Shown: positions 24,875 to 34,096, counted from the first letter of the stretch. The stretch is DNA of 64,000 nucleotides from an uncultured Croceitalea sp. (GCA_947503285.1 CANNDD010000004.1:186001-250000); one strand, 5' to 3'. The notes: generated by a model from the sequence alone, not told the origin. Translations and numbers: made by a program.

Positions 24875-26065
24875 TCAGTCCATGGCTACTTCATCACCTA
24901 CATAGCTAACGCGGTAGATAGCATCCCCGAAATCATCGGAAATCAGCATGGACCCGTCTTTCAAGAACAATAAATCAACTGGCCTACCAAAACGTTCTTG
25001 GCTTTCTTCATCTAACCAGCCATCTATAAAAGTCTCATAAGAAACGGCTTCGTTATCATCGAGTTTAACCATTGAGATTTTATAGCCCACTTTCGAAGAT
25101 CGGTTCCATGAACCATGTTCGGCGATAAAGGCATGGTTCTTATACAGTTCAGGAAACATCTTCCCACTATGGAATTTCACACCGAGTGGAGCTACATGAG
25201 CTCCTAATTGCTGTACAGGCGGTATGAATTCGGAACAAGGTCGCCGTTTGCCAAATTCAGGGTCTTCAACATCGCCACCATGACAAAATGGGTATCCAAA
25301 ATGCTGGCCCTGCTCTGCTATTCGATTTAATTCGCAAGGCGGAACGTCATCACCCATCATATCACGTCCATTATCGGTAAACCAAAGCTCCTTCGTTTCA
25401 GGATGCCATGTGAAACCAACCGTGTTTCGCACCCCATGGGCATAAATCTCACGGTTACTTCCATCTGGGTCCATTCTTGTGATACTCGCATACCGTTTAT
25501 CCACTACGGTTGAGTCACAAATATTACAAGGTGCACCGACAGGTACATATAGCTTACCGTCGGGCCCGAAAGCGATATACTTCCAACCGTGATGGAATTC
25601 CGTCGGGTAGTCGTCATAAACTACTTCCGGACTAGGTAACTCATCCAGTTTCGATTCAATGTCATCATAGCGTAATAAACGACCCACTTCAGCAACATAA
25701 AGCGCACCGTCTTTATATGCAATACCATTGGGAACCTCCAATGAATCCAAAACCATGACCCTATCGGCCCGAAAATCGTTGTCCCTATCTTGTATAGCAT
25801 ACACTTTGTTCTCATTTCGGGTACCTACGAACAAGGTGCCATTTTCACCAATTGCCATAGAACGGGCCCCATCAATACTATCAGCATATACCTCAATCTT
25901 GAACCCTTGCCGTAGGTTCAAGCGGTCTATCGGCAATGTTGATGGTATCTCGTCGTATTGCACAAGTGGTGTTTCTTTTTGGGCATTCTGGTCTTTACAG
26001 GAAAATAATAAGCCCATTGAAATCATGACCGCTAGGCCAAAGTACTTATTTGTCATAATAGCCAT
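24875..26065 (-). CDS. Sorbosone dehydrogenase-like (PQQ-type beta-propeller) lipoprotein
   Basis: 396 residues from ATG 26065. The signal ends in the lipobox 'GLLFSC'. The propeller shows 'GFKIEVYADSIDGARSMAIGENGTLFVGTR', 'FHHGWKYIAFGPDGKLYVPVGAPCNIC', 'GVRNTVGFTWHPETKELWFTDNGRDMMGDDVPP' and 'HVAPLGVKF'-type blocks, diagnostic of the glucose/sorbosone dehydrogenase fold. Family members oxidise sugars or aldehydes, usually with PQQ; cofactor use here is not provable. The protein is probably anchored in the periplasm or on the surface. Confidence 0.85.
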   Translation of the reverse strand: MAIMTNKYFGLAVMISMGLLFSCKDQNAQKETPLVQYDEIPSTLPIDRLNLRQGFKIEVYADSIDGARSMAIGENGTLFVGTRNENKVYAIQDRDNDFRADRVMVLDSLEVPNGIAYKDGALYVAEVGRLLRYDDIESKLDELPSPEVVYDDYPTEFHHGWKYIAFGPDGKLYVPVGAPCNICDSTVVDKRYASITRMDPDGSNREIYAHGVRNTVGFTWHPETKELWFTDNGRDMMGDDVPPCELNRIAEQGQHFGYPFCHGGDVEDPEFGKRRPCSEFIPPVQQLGAHVAPLGVKFHSGKMFPELYKNHAFIAEHGSWNRSSKVGYKISMVKLDDNEAVSYETFIDGWLDEESQERFGRPVDLLFLKDGSMLISDDFGDAIYRVSYVGDEVAMD

Positions 26066-26236
26066 TTCACAGGTTTTTTAAATGCTTTTTTTAAGGATTG
26101 ATACTGTTTGATAACCTTAAGCCTTATCAACAGTAGTATCCATTTTTGCTCTGAACGTGTTTGATGGTGTAAGTTAAGGCAATTTTGTTATGAAGAAAAA
26201 TGGCCTTACCCCAAGCAAGTGCCAAAGGGGCCTAGG

Positions 26237-26326
26237 GTCCATTTTTAAAAAGACCGGAATTGGAAACCACATGACATTAGCCTTAAAAAATAACTTTTTG
26301 AAGCTTATGGTCTTTAAAAATGGGAC
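26237..26326. repeat. Imperfect inverted repeat in an intergenic gap
   Basis: The left arm GTCCATTTTTAAAAAGACC (26237-26255) is mirrored by GGTCTTTAAAAATGGGAC (26309-26326), with a 53-bp spacer. The arms match except for a 2-base gap and one extra G. It lies just beyond the stop of the DUF4251 gene. It could be a decayed mobile element or a structured transcript end. Confidence 0.4.
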
Positions 26327-26331
26327 TTCCG

Positions 26332-26898
26332 TTACTTTGAATCATCAGATTCCGAAAACAACAAATTGCCTTGGTACTGAATGGTAAGTCGTTGTGAACT
26401 ATTGATATATAGAGCAACTTTGTTGTTCGGAAACAAGGTAGCGTTTACATCAAAGACCTCTGTTTTGTTCTTAATACTAAACTGCATTTCATAAGCTTGC
26501 CGTTTGGTATTGAAATCGAGTTTGAAATCGTTCGGTAATCCATTGAATTTAATACCTACATCGGCATTATTATACGCACCTGCGATTTGTCGCTCACCAT
26601 AATAAGGCAGATTGGCGGATACACTATCACCCTCGATCTCCAAGGTGCTTTGGGTGCCTATCAAGTCAATTCGGTTTGTTGTACTGCCAGGAGCCAATAG
26701 ACCTGCGTTTGCTATTGCGTTTATACTTCTGGTGGATAAGGGATTTGCCCATCTGGCATCAATAATAAACCTACGGTTTTCAATCTGATCCTTGAATTCC
26801 GTCAATTGCGCTTCAGTGTAGTCGTTGGTTTTAGCGGTTCTACAAGCCGTAAATGCGAGTAGGATACAGAGGATGGAGTAGCATTCAATTTTTTTCAT
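26332..26898 (-). CDS. DUF4251 lipoprotein
   Basis: 188 residues from ATG 26898. The lipobox 'LLAFTAC' follows a short signal. The rest matches DUF4251: 'RFIIDARWANPLSTRSINAIANAG', then 'LEIEGDSVSANLPYYGERQIAGAYNN' and 'IKFNGLPNDFKLDFN'. The family is specific to Bacteroidota and of unknown function. It is a single gene, with 344 bp of gene-free DNA between its start and the LytTR operon end. Confidence 0.85.
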   Translation of the reverse strand: MKKIECYSILCILLAFTACRTAKTNDYTEAQLTEFKDQIENRRFIIDARWANPLSTRSINAIANAGLLAPGSTTNRIDLIGTQSTLEIEGDSVSANLPYYGERQIAGAYNNADVGIKFNGLPNDFKLDFNTKRQAYEMQFSIKNKTEVFDVNATLFPNNKVALYINSSQRLTIQYQGNLLFSESDDSK

Positions 26899-27242
26899 AG
26901 TAGTTGATTTTTAAGCAATCTAGTAGGTTGGTAACCATTACCCAACCATCAATTAGCCATAACCCCGTTTTAATGGGTAACACGCTCTTTTTAACGAGTG
27001 AAACCCTTCAGCAAAAACAGCTTTGGAAAACACAAAATATAAGCACAAAAATCAAACCAAGTTAAAAATACCGATCTCAGAATTTTTAGATAATCGCATT
27101 TTTAACATTGCAGCCAACGTAAAATAACAGGATTCCTACCGAAAAAAATCGAGAATATCATGACTGCCCTATCCTTGAAAATAGGCTTTTTACTACAAAA
27201 TATGGGGTGTACTTACCACAAACCGCTTAGAATAAAACAGCC
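26899..27242. other. Intergenic region without recognised genes
   Basis: 344 bp between the DUF4251 start and the end of the LytTR operon. A GGGGTGTA/TACACCCC inverted pair spaces about 37 bp apart near 27203-27255 and overlaps the operon end. A short plus-strand frame (27160-27351) runs into the antisense of the regulator gene and is not credible. No clear promoter is visible. Confidence 0.35.
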
Positions 27243-28001
27243 CTACACCCCCTCAAACCATTGTTTAAATGAAGAAACCTTTTCCCTACTGACCACAATC
27301 CCCGTATTAATATCCGGATCTAAGGTTAATTTTAGCCGACGGTTTGAGTAGACGATAACATCATCGATACTTTGAAGCGAAACTATAAAGCTTCTATTGA
27401 CCCTAAAAAATAGTTTTGGATCCAACAAATCGTCCAAGGCCTCTAACTTGTATTCGATGATATACTCCTTACCCTTGTTCGTCCACAACGATACATCGCG
27501 ACCCTCAGCTTGAAAGGCAATAATATCCTCAATACGTATTGACTTAATATGATTACCGGTTTTTACCAGGAAGCGGTCCTTAAAAGATTTCTTTGAAATA
27601 TTTTGTAGAATAGCACTTACATTTTCAGCATTTGCAAATTGTTTTTGAATTGACTCGAGCTTTCGTAGGGAACGTGAAAGATCGGTAAAGGTTACTGGTT
27701 TTAACAGGTAATCTATACTATTGACCTTGAAAGCATCTATGGCGAATTCGTCAAAAGCAGTCGTGAAAATAACGGGTTTATTGATATTTAAACTGGAGAA
27801 CAGCTCAAAACTCAACCCATCCGATAGTTGCACATCCATAAAAAACAAATCAACCTCGTCAATGTGCTCTGATATCCAAGGGACCGCCGTTGAAAGGGAT
27901 GCCAGTTCTGCGATAATATTCATTGTACCCTTACACTTTTCAAGATACCTCCGCAGTTTTTCAGCAGCCAGAGGTTCATCTTCAATAATTACTATGTTCA
28001 T
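27243..28001 (-). CDS. LytTR-type response regulator
   Basis: 252 residues from ATG 28001. The receiver domain (about 1-120) has the acidic pair in 'IIEDEP', the phospho-acceptor Asp56 in 'FFMDVQLSDG', and the Lys in 'IDYLLKPVTF'. The C-terminal LytTR DNA-binding domain (about 150-250) shows 'RFLVKTGNHIKSIRIEDIIAFQAEGRDVSLWT' and 'FFRVNRSFIVSLQSID'. The start overlaps the kinase-like gene by 20 bp. It is the only output protein in an operon that encodes two kinase-type partners. Confidence 0.92.
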   Translation of the reverse strand: MNIVIIEDEPLAAEKLRRYLEKCKGTMNIIAELASLSTAVPWISEHIDEVDLFFMDVQLSDGLSFELFSSLNINKPVIFTTAFDEFAIDAFKVNSIDYLLKPVTFTDLSRSLRKLESIQKQFANAENVSAILQNISKKSFKDRFLVKTGNHIKSIRIEDIIAFQAEGRDVSLWTNKGKEYIIEYKLEALDDLLDPKLFFRVNRSFIVSLQSIDDVIVYSNRRLKLTLDPDINTGIVVSREKVSSFKQWFEGV

Positions 28002-29016
28002 CGTAGTTCAGTTTAGGTAATTGTATCACTCTTAACCCATCTTTTTTAAATAGTTGCACCTTTTCCAAAGCATAAAAGGAATAGCTATTGCAAACCGTTT
28101 TGATCGTTGTTTCATCCAAGGCGATTGCCAACTTATCTTGTGGCGCGTAGCTGAGTTGAAACCAATTTTGATGTTCTTGAAGATGTACGGTCAATTTTTC
28201 ATCTTTAGAAGCGATGGTAGTCCTTATAATCGACTCCACTAATAGTAACAGACTTGTGGTTACCGTCCATTGATTCCCCTTGATGTCACTTATGAGTTCG
28301 ATATGCCTATACGGAAGATGATTGAACAACTTTATTAGCTCATGCAATACCATAAGTTCTTCTTCAATCGGCACAAGTTCCCTCTTATTTTTTGCAAGGA
28401 TATACCGGTACACCGTAGCAAAATGATCTGCTAATTGTTCAGCTGCTTCCGTGTCACGCTTCATCAGCACCAACATGGCCTCCAAACTTTCGTATAAGAG
28501 TTGTGGATTAATCCCCTTTTTAAATTGAATAAAATCTTCTTCTATGGAATGTTTCGCCTCTAGCTCGGTAGTGATTCTTTCAGTATTTATTTTATATAGA
28601 AAGTGGTGGCTTAAATATAATGTGATATAAATGATGGCTATAAAACCAAAAATAACGTTAAAGATGGACAACTCCCTCATGTTGGGCGTGTAGAATAGCA
28701 CATACTTAAAATACAGATACATGAATAAAGTAACCAACAATAGCGTTATTGCCACCGAAATGGCTATTTGCAATGTTAGTTTCACTAAAAATGATTTTGG
28801 CCTTTGCCTTCGGTCAAAAAACAATAATGAAAACCGTGATGACTCTTGAATTAAATAGGCAAGTACGATACAGACATAAAGTTCCTCACTTAAGAATGCC
28901 CCTTGCAATTGATCGATGTTGTTATTGATGAGAAGTAATAACAGATAGACTAGAACACCACTGAATATAGGGCTTAACAAGCGAAATATCGGATGGTGTA
29001 TAAAAAGTTTCCGCAT
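27982..29016 (-). CDS. Degenerate LytS-type histidine kinase (predicted pseudokinase)
   Basis: 344 residues. Four hydrophobic segments lie within residues 12-140. A helical His-kinase-type domain follows, but the usual 'PHFLFN' block reads 'NPQLLYES', with Gln172 in place of the phospho-acceptor His. The ATP-binding N-box reads 'LLVESIIRTT' instead of the usual 'LVENAVKH' (Asn replaced by Ser), and no 'GIGLxN' glycine box is recognisable. It is therefore unlikely to autophosphorylate. The normal kinase gene lies directly upstream, sharing one base (TAATG), and the regulator overlaps downstream. It may sense signals through heterodimerisation (inference). Confidence 0.8.
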   Translation of the reverse strand: MRKLFIHHPIFRLLSPIFSGVLVYLLLLLINNNIDQLQGAFLSEELYVCIVLAYLIQESSRFSLLFFDRRQRPKSFLVKLTLQIAISVAITLLLVTLFMYLYFKYVLFYTPNMRELSIFNVIFGFIAIIYITLYLSHHFLYKINTERITTELEAKHSIEEDFIQFKKGINPQLLYESLEAMLVLMKRDTEAAEQLADHFATVYRYILAKNKRELVPIEEELMVLHELIKLFNHLPYRHIELISDIKGNQWTVTTSLLLLVESIIRTTIASKDEKLTVHLQEHQNWFQLSYAPQDKLAIALDETTIKTVCNSYSFYALEKVQLFKKDGLRVIQLPKLNYDEHSNY

Positions 29017-30047
29017 TAGAGTAAAGGGATTTTTACCGTGAACTGCGTCTCATCAAAAACCTCTACGGCTTGGTTGGTCAAAAGTTCATACCGTGCCTTA
29101 ATATTCTTTAGCCCAATTTTCGTAGAACTCACCTGAATTTTATTTTCAGTCTTATTATTTGAAATCATCAGTGTGGACGAGGTATTCGAAATTCGAATTT
29201 TGAGTGGCCTTTCGACATCAAAACTATTGTGCTTGACTGCATTCTCGACGAGCAATTGAAGGGTCAATGGCGGAATTTGTTTGTCAAATACCGTTTGATC
29301 TATAGCTATTGCAACGGTACAGGCATCACCAAAACGGGTCTTGACCAAAAATAAATAGGCTTCAACGAATGAAAGCTCTTCCCTTAAGGCGACGGTATTC
29401 GCGCCATACTTTTCTAGCGTGTATTGATATGATTTTGCCAGGGAACGAATAAAGACCCCAGCCCGCTCCACATCTTTACGAAACAAAGCCGTTAGGGAAT
29501 TGATACTGTTGAATAAAAAATGGGGGCTCAATTGTGATTTTAAGGTCAGTAACCGCAGTTCATCTTGTTTTCTTTCAAGCTGCAATGCCATGAGCTGGCC
29601 CTTCGCATAGTCATTATAAGAATAAAGGGCGAAATAGATGATATTATACAAAAGAGCGGCACAAAAAAGGAGAATAGCGAGTTTGGTGAATACCTCATAG
29701 CGCAGCGTAGTATCCATCTGATGGCCACTTATCCCCAAATACAGTATGAAACCAATATACGCTAAGAAAAAACTAAAGAACGTACTCCATACGATTCCCA
29801 CCAAAATGCGTAATCCTGGGAATTTTTTAAACGGTACCAACCGATTTAAAACACCATTTGTAAGCACGGTAAGGTAGAGTGTTAAAACACCCAAAAACCC
29901 ACTCAGGTACATTTCCTTAGTGCTTTGCAATAGGTTGAAATTGACAAAGCCATATATTAAAATACCTAGGGCGGACCCAATAAAGAGTAGGCTTAGATGT
30001 TTTTTCACGATTGGTTGGTATACAATGTTCTTGAGAAGCCACTCCAT
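29016..30047 (-). CDS. LytS-type sensor histidine kinase
   Basis: 343 residues from ATG 30047. Four TM helices span about residues 18-145. The His_kinase block 'LTLKSQLSPHFLFNSINSL' contains His176. The N-box is 'LLVENAVKHNS' (Glu268, Asn269) and the glycine box 'STKIGLKNIKARYELL'. All motifs needed for autophosphorylation are present, in contrast to the next gene. It probably phosphorylates Asp56 of the LytTR regulator. The 57-bp gap to the repeat-protein gene upstream suggests one transcript. Confidence 0.92.
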   Translation of the reverse strand: MEWLLKNIVYQPIVKKHLSLLFIGSALGILIYGFVNFNLLQSTKEMYLSGFLGVLTLYLTVLTNGVLNRLVPFKKFPGLRILVGIVWSTFFSFFLAYIGFILYLGISGHQMDTTLRYEVFTKLAILLFCAALLYNIIYFALYSYNDYAKGQLMALQLERKQDELRLLTLKSQLSPHFLFNSINSLTALFRKDVERAGVFIRSLAKSYQYTLEKYGANTVALREELSFVEAYLFLVKTRFGDACTVAIAIDQTVFDKQIPPLTLQLLVENAVKHNSFDVERPLKIRISNTSSTLMISNNKTENKIQVSSTKIGLKNIKARYELLTNQAVEVFDETQFTVKIPLL

Positions 30048-30104
30048 ACCACCAAAATAGTAATTATTAAAACTACAAAGGGTATGGTTTGCTAAAGGTC
30101 TTAC

Positions 30105-31556
30105 TTATTGAATTGCCTTTAACGCCCTTCCGAAATGCGATTCAGAGTCAATATCCTTGCAAGCGCTGGTATACGCATCTTGCACCTCACGGTCAGCACT
30201 TCGAACCTTGCTTGCAAAACCCAATAAGCTTTCTGCCTTATGATGGTCTGAGCCTATGCCAGTGGTCGCTTTCAATATTTGGACCAATTCGGCGTCGGAA
30301 AAATCATTTCTTGAGAGTGTTTTGAATACGCTGGCTTTATGATGGTCAGAATCCATATTACGAAGCACGGAAAGGTATTCCGATAAGCTATTGCCACTTA
30401 ACCGTTGTTCTTGCAGGACTTTTTTCAAGACGGTCGCCTGATGGTTGTCAGAGGACATATTGTCTTGCATGACACGTAATAACCGTGATAGTGATGCCCC
30501 GTCTATCTCATTTCGCAATAACTGGGTGAAGACACTTGCCAAATGATGGTCAGAGTCAATACTACTAACAGAGGTCAACAAAGTATTGTATACATCAGAA
30601 CCAAGGTCTTCAGAGTTCAATGCCTTTTTTAGTACGGATGCTTTGTGATGGTCTGAATCAATATCCCTTGTGGTATTCACCAATAATTTGAGATTTGTTT
30701 GGTTTAAAGACCGACGTTCCAATACGGTTTGAAGAACACTTGCCTTGTGATGATCTGAATCTATATCTTGGGTAATTGCGAATAGTGCTTTCATCTGTGT
30801 ATCTGAAATGCTACCATCATTAATTGATTTTTTCAACACTTCTGCTTTGTGATGATCTGAATCGATGGTTCCCGCCGCCTTTATATATGCAGCAGTCGTA
30901 CCCTTATGCGCTAAAAAGACATTGGTATTGTTCTTTAAAATATCGGCCTGATGATGGTTGGAATCAATTTCTGCGACTTCATTCAATACGGCTATCAAGT
31001 CTGCCTCTTTCAGCTCTTTCTTCAATAATAACTTGATATACCTAGACTTCACATGGTTACTTGTAATCTTACCAACCTCTTTCAGCACTTTGTAAGAGCC
31101 CCCAGCTTTATATAGTCGGTTAACCCGTTTTTCAGCACCTAAAGTAGTTGTACGGACTACTTCTAAAAGGATTTCAGATAGCCATTTTTTACCCTCGGCA
31201 TCAAAGCTCTTTTGTGAACTGCCAACGTAATACTTTTTGATTAGACCACCATTGTCATTGGGCTCAATTGATATACGCCGGCGGTTACCGAACGCTGATT
31301 TTTTAATTTCCATATACCCCCCGCGGGAAATGGATACCACATCGGTATCATCATCCGAAAGGGTTATCTCACCTTTATATTCAATGGAAAAATTATTACC
31401 AAGACCGTTCTTTATCGAAATGGTCGTTTTGCCATTATTATTGATGTTGACCGAGGTACTTCTTCTTTGGGCAGAAAGTCCGTTCGGCCCAAAAACCATT
31501 AGTAAAATGATGATTTTCACTAAAAGTGCTGCAATAAATTTTGATAACTGATTCAT
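30105..31556 (-). CDS. Exported 34-residue alpha-solenoid repeat protein with SDHH motifs
   Basis: 483 residues from ATG 31556, chosen because it starts a signal peptide ending 'NGLSAQ'; the frame extends 38 codons further up. Residues 35-110 form a small beta-rich domain. From residue 164 there are ten repeats beginning at about 164, 197, 231, 265, 299, 333, 367, 401, 434 and 469, most exactly 34 residues long. Each begins with an '(I/M)-x-S-(D/N)-x-H' block, typically IDSDHHKASVL. The regular pair of His residues suggests a metal- or ligand-binding face, which is inference. It resembles HEAT-like repeats seen at the end of some BlaR1/M56-type proteins. It is probably co-transcribed with the two kinase genes. 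Confidence 0.75.
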   Translation of the reverse strand: MNQLSKFIAALLVKIIILLMVFGPNGLSAQRRSTSVNINNNGKTTISIKNGLGNNFSIEYKGEITLSDDDTDVVSISRGGYMEIKKSAFGNRRRISIEPNDNGGLIKKYYVGSSQKSFDAEGKKWLSEILLEVVRTTTLGAEKRVNRLYKAGGSYKVLKEVGKITSNHVKSRYIKLLLKKELKEADLIAVLNEVAEIDSNHHQADILKNNTNVFLAHKGTTAAYIKAAGTIDSDHHKAEVLKKSINDGSISDTQMKALFAITQDIDSDHHKASVLQTVLERRSLNQTNLKLLVNTTRDIDSDHHKASVLKKALNSEDLGSDVYNTLLTSVSSIDSDHHLASVFTQLLRNEIDGASLSRLLRVMQDNMSSDNHQATVLKKVLQEQRLSGNSLSEYLSVLRNMDSDHHKASVFKTLSRNDFSDAELVQILKATTGIGSDHHKAESLLGFASKVRSADREVQDAYTSACKDIDSESHFGRALKAIQ

Positions 31557-31611
31557 GATTGCTCGTTTTTTGATTGATGAATAATCGATTGATTGTTTTT
31601 GATTGATAAGG

Positions 31612-31639
31612 CAAATATGCGATCTCGTTGGCAATCCAA
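31612..31639 (-). promoter_or_regulatory. Probable promoter of the repeat-protein/LytTR operon
   Basis: On the minus strand TTG (31639-31637) is followed after 17 bp by CATATTTG (31619-31612), one base from the Bacteroidota -7 consensus TAnnTTTG. The start codon is 56 bp further on. Spacing fits the usual TTG-N17-23 layout. Confidence 0.35.
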
Positions 31640-31752
31640 AAAATACAATGACATCAATTGTACTATCCATGTCGTGAATTGTACAAAACCTAGAATCCGA
31701 TTCCTTGAATTTACATTTTATACATTCTTAGGTTCCTTATTACTAAACCCAA

Positions 31753-32448
31753 TCAATCTAAATGTATAAGTTGAATGGCCTTGAACTCAACCTCTGATCC
31801 TTCTGCCTGTATGGCAATTTGACCTTTTGAAGTAGTCGCATTATATCCATAGTTCACCAAAACATCATTCACCCATACGGTAACTTCATTATTCTTACAT
31901 TCCACTCGAAGTGAATTCCACTCGCCAAGGGGTTTTTCCGAATCATCCGTTAGGTTTTTAATACGCCTTAGTTTGCCTTCCGTAATTCCCCAGTCGGACT
32001 TTGAGCCGCGCCTGGCTTCCATATCATTGGTAGTAATATCTTCTACGATGCACCAAAAATCCCCAGCATTGGCATGCATTAATTGTACTTCGATAGATTT
32101 TGGAAACATCTTATAAAGCGCCCTAGGTGTGGAAGCATGGACCAGAATTCCACAATTACCAGGTTCACCTGCAAAACGATACTGCAAGGTCAAGCTATAG
32201 TCACTAAAAATTTCATCGGTAATCAGATGCCCTTGGGGCGTGCCTAAACTCACCAATTTTTTATCCCGAACGATGAAGGGATTGGTAGCATCAGGAACAG
32301 AATCCAATAAAGGCACATCTACATGCCAACCCGATAAATCCTCACCATTGAAGAGTTGAATTGTTTCACTTTCACAAGAAACCAAACACGAACCAAGGGT
32401 CACACCAAACACTAATAACAGCCTTTTATTGAAGCTAATTTTATCCAT
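31753..32448 (-). CDS. DUF1080 (3-keto-disaccharide hydrolase-like) lipoprotein
   Basis: 231 residues from ATG 32448, which gives a signal peptide with lipobox 'SCLVSC'; an ATG at 32490 would add 14 residues. DUF1080 features: 'IQLFNGEDLSGWHVD' opening, 'DYSLTLQYRFAGEPGNCGILVHA', 'SIEVQLMHANAGDFWCI', 'EWNSLRVECKNNEVTVWVNDVLV' and 'GQIAIQAEGSEVEFKAIQL' closing. The fold is a jellyroll associated with cleavage of 3-keto sugars. It has no sugar-oxidase partner next to it and is divergent from the pseudouridine synthase gene. Confidence 0.85.
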   Translation of the reverse strand: MDKISFNKRLLLVFGVTLGSCLVSCESETIQLFNGEDLSGWHVDVPLLDSVPDATNPFIVRDKKLVSLGTPQGHLITDEIFSDYSLTLQYRFAGEPGNCGILVHASTPRALYKMFPKSIEVQLMHANAGDFWCIVEDITTNDMEARRGSKSDWGITEGKLRRIKNLTDDSEKPLGEWNSLRVECKNNEVTVWVNDVLVNYGYNATTSKGQIAIQAEGSEVEFKAIQLIHLD

Positions 32449-32513
32449 TTTAAGTTTATTACTTTTCACAATACATCTAAAATAAGACATTTCAACTTTG
32501 CTATTTTTGTCAA

Positions 32514-33110
32514 ATGCCTATATATCATAAGCACTACGTCATATACAAACCATTTGGCATTCTTAGCCAGATGGGGTCAAATGATGCACGGCAAAACCGT
32601 AAAAAGCAATTCTTGACCGAGCTAGGAACGTTTCCAAAAGACGTAATGCCCATTGGTCGCCTCGATGAAAAATCTGAGGGCCTCTTACTATTGACCACGG
32701 ATGGCAAACTTAGTGATACCATCAATCGCGGTGGTATTGAAAAAGAGTATCACGCCCAATTGGATGGGGTGATCGATCCAATTTCACTAGCTAGATTACA
32801 AGACGGGGTAACCATTGGCCTATTCGGCAAAAAATACCGGACCAAACCTTGTTTTGTGGAATTTGCTAAAAATATTCCATCATTACCAGAAGCCGATAGG
32901 CGTATTCGCATGAATACGACCCGGGGCACCTCGTGGATACGTATGGTATTAAAAGAGGGCAAATTCCGTCAGGTCAGAAAAATGACGGCTGCGGTAGGTT
33001 TTCCGACACTGCGCTTGATCAGAACTCGAATTGGGCCTATTCATTTAGATGGATTGCACGAAGGTGAAATCAGGGTGCTGCACAACGAAAAGCTTGATAC
33101 TATCTTTTAA
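32514..33110 (+). CDS. RluE/RsuA-family 23S rRNA pseudouridine synthase
   Basis: 198 residues from ATG 32514. The catalytic block 'PIGRLDEKSEGLLLLTTDG' contains Asp51, and 'KPFGILSQ', 'EKEYHAQLDG' and 'KEGKFRQVRKMTAAVGFPTLRLIR' follow as in the RsuA/RluB/E/F family. There is no N-terminal S4 domain, which fits the short RluE subgroup. It isomerises a uridine in rRNA. The 3' end overlaps the convergent EamA gene by 11 bp. Confidence 0.9.
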   Translation: MPIYHKHYVIYKPFGILSQMGSNDARQNRKKQFLTELGTFPKDVMPIGRLDEKSEGLLLLTTDGKLSDTINRGGIEKEYHAQLDGVIDPISLARLQDGVTIGLFGKKYRTKPCFVEFAKNIPSLPEADRRIRMNTTRGTSWIRMVLKEGKFRQVRKMTAAVGFPTLRLIRTRIGPIHLDGLHEGEIRVLHNEKLDTIF

Positions 33111-34020
33111 ACCTCTTGAAAAGTATCAATTTTTTCTTGGTATTTATAAAATAGACCCCTGTCAATAATACAATTGCCGCAATACCGGATTGCATGGTAA
33201 TTTCTTCCTCTAAAAAATACCAACCCAATACAAGTGCCACTATGGGGTTAACATAGGTGGAAGTTGCTACTTTTTCAGGGGAAACGGATTTCAAAAGGAA
33301 ATTGAACGAGGTAAAAGCGATAATACTGCCAAAAAAGATAAGCAATAACATGACCAACTGTACCTCTGCACTCCATCTTATGGGATTGCTCCAGGCCTCA
33401 CCGAACAATACGCTCATCATCCCTAGTAATACACCACCCATTAGCATTTGGTAGCCAGTGTTTACGAAGTAGTTTTTCGGCAAATCCGCTTTTGCGACAA
33501 AAAGGCTACCATATCCCCAGCTTAACATACAGCCAAAAATCATGATCATACCCAAAATTGCATTTTCTTGGCTCAAGAGCTCTTTCTGTCCCACCAATAA
33601 GTAGATACCGATCATTCCAAAAACTACACCAAGCATTGACATCGGCTGTATTTTCTTCCCTTGAAGCATCCACATTAATACTAAGATGACCAAGGGTTGT
33701 GCCGAAATCTCCAATGCCGCGAAACCTGAATCTACATATTTCAGGGCCCATACGGCCAAGCCATTACCCAGTGATAAAAAAAGAAAACCGACGAAGGTAG
33801 CATTGAGAAACTGCCTTTTGGTAATTGCCAATGACCTACCCAAAACCTTTGCAATTGCGAATATGATGAGGCTAGCGGTGAAAAAGCGTACCCCTGCCAG
33901 CATAAAAGGTGGTAATTCGCTAACGGCGATCTTGTTCAATAAGTAGGTGGAACCCCAAATCACATAAATCGCAAAAAATGCGGCAACAATCAAAAATGTG
34001 TTCTTGGGTCGATGTTCCAT
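33100..34020 (-). CDS. EamA/DMT-family transporter
   Basis: 306 residues from ATG 34020; the frame can begin at TTG 34029, which is less likely. Ten hydrophobic helices arranged as two EamA repeats are visible, starting 'FAIYVIWGSTYLLNK' and ending 'ATSTYVNPIVALVLGWYFLEEEI', a characteristic DMT block. A basic C-terminal tail follows. Family members export amino acids, nucleobases or other metabolites; the substrate is unknown. Confidence 0.9.
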   Translation of the reverse strand: MEHRPKNTFLIVAAFFAIYVIWGSTYLLNKIAVSELPPFMLAGVRFFTASLIIFAIAKVLGRSLAITKRQFLNATFVGFLFLSLGNGLAVWALKYVDSGFAALEISAQPLVILVLMWMLQGKKIQPMSMLGVVFGMIGIYLLVGQKELLSQENAILGMIMIFGCMLSWGYGSLFVAKADLPKNYFVNTGYQMLMGGVLLGMMSVLFGEAWSNPIRWSAEVQLVMLLLIFFGSIIAFTSFNFLLKSVSPEKVATSTYVNPIVALVLGWYFLEEEITMQSGIAAIVLLTGVYFINTKKKLILFKRFKR

Positions 34021-34096
34021 AGGCGACAATAATACGACAATTTGACCTCATTTAGACTTTTGGCAGTTTTGTTGCAATCGCGTTTAAAACTAATTT

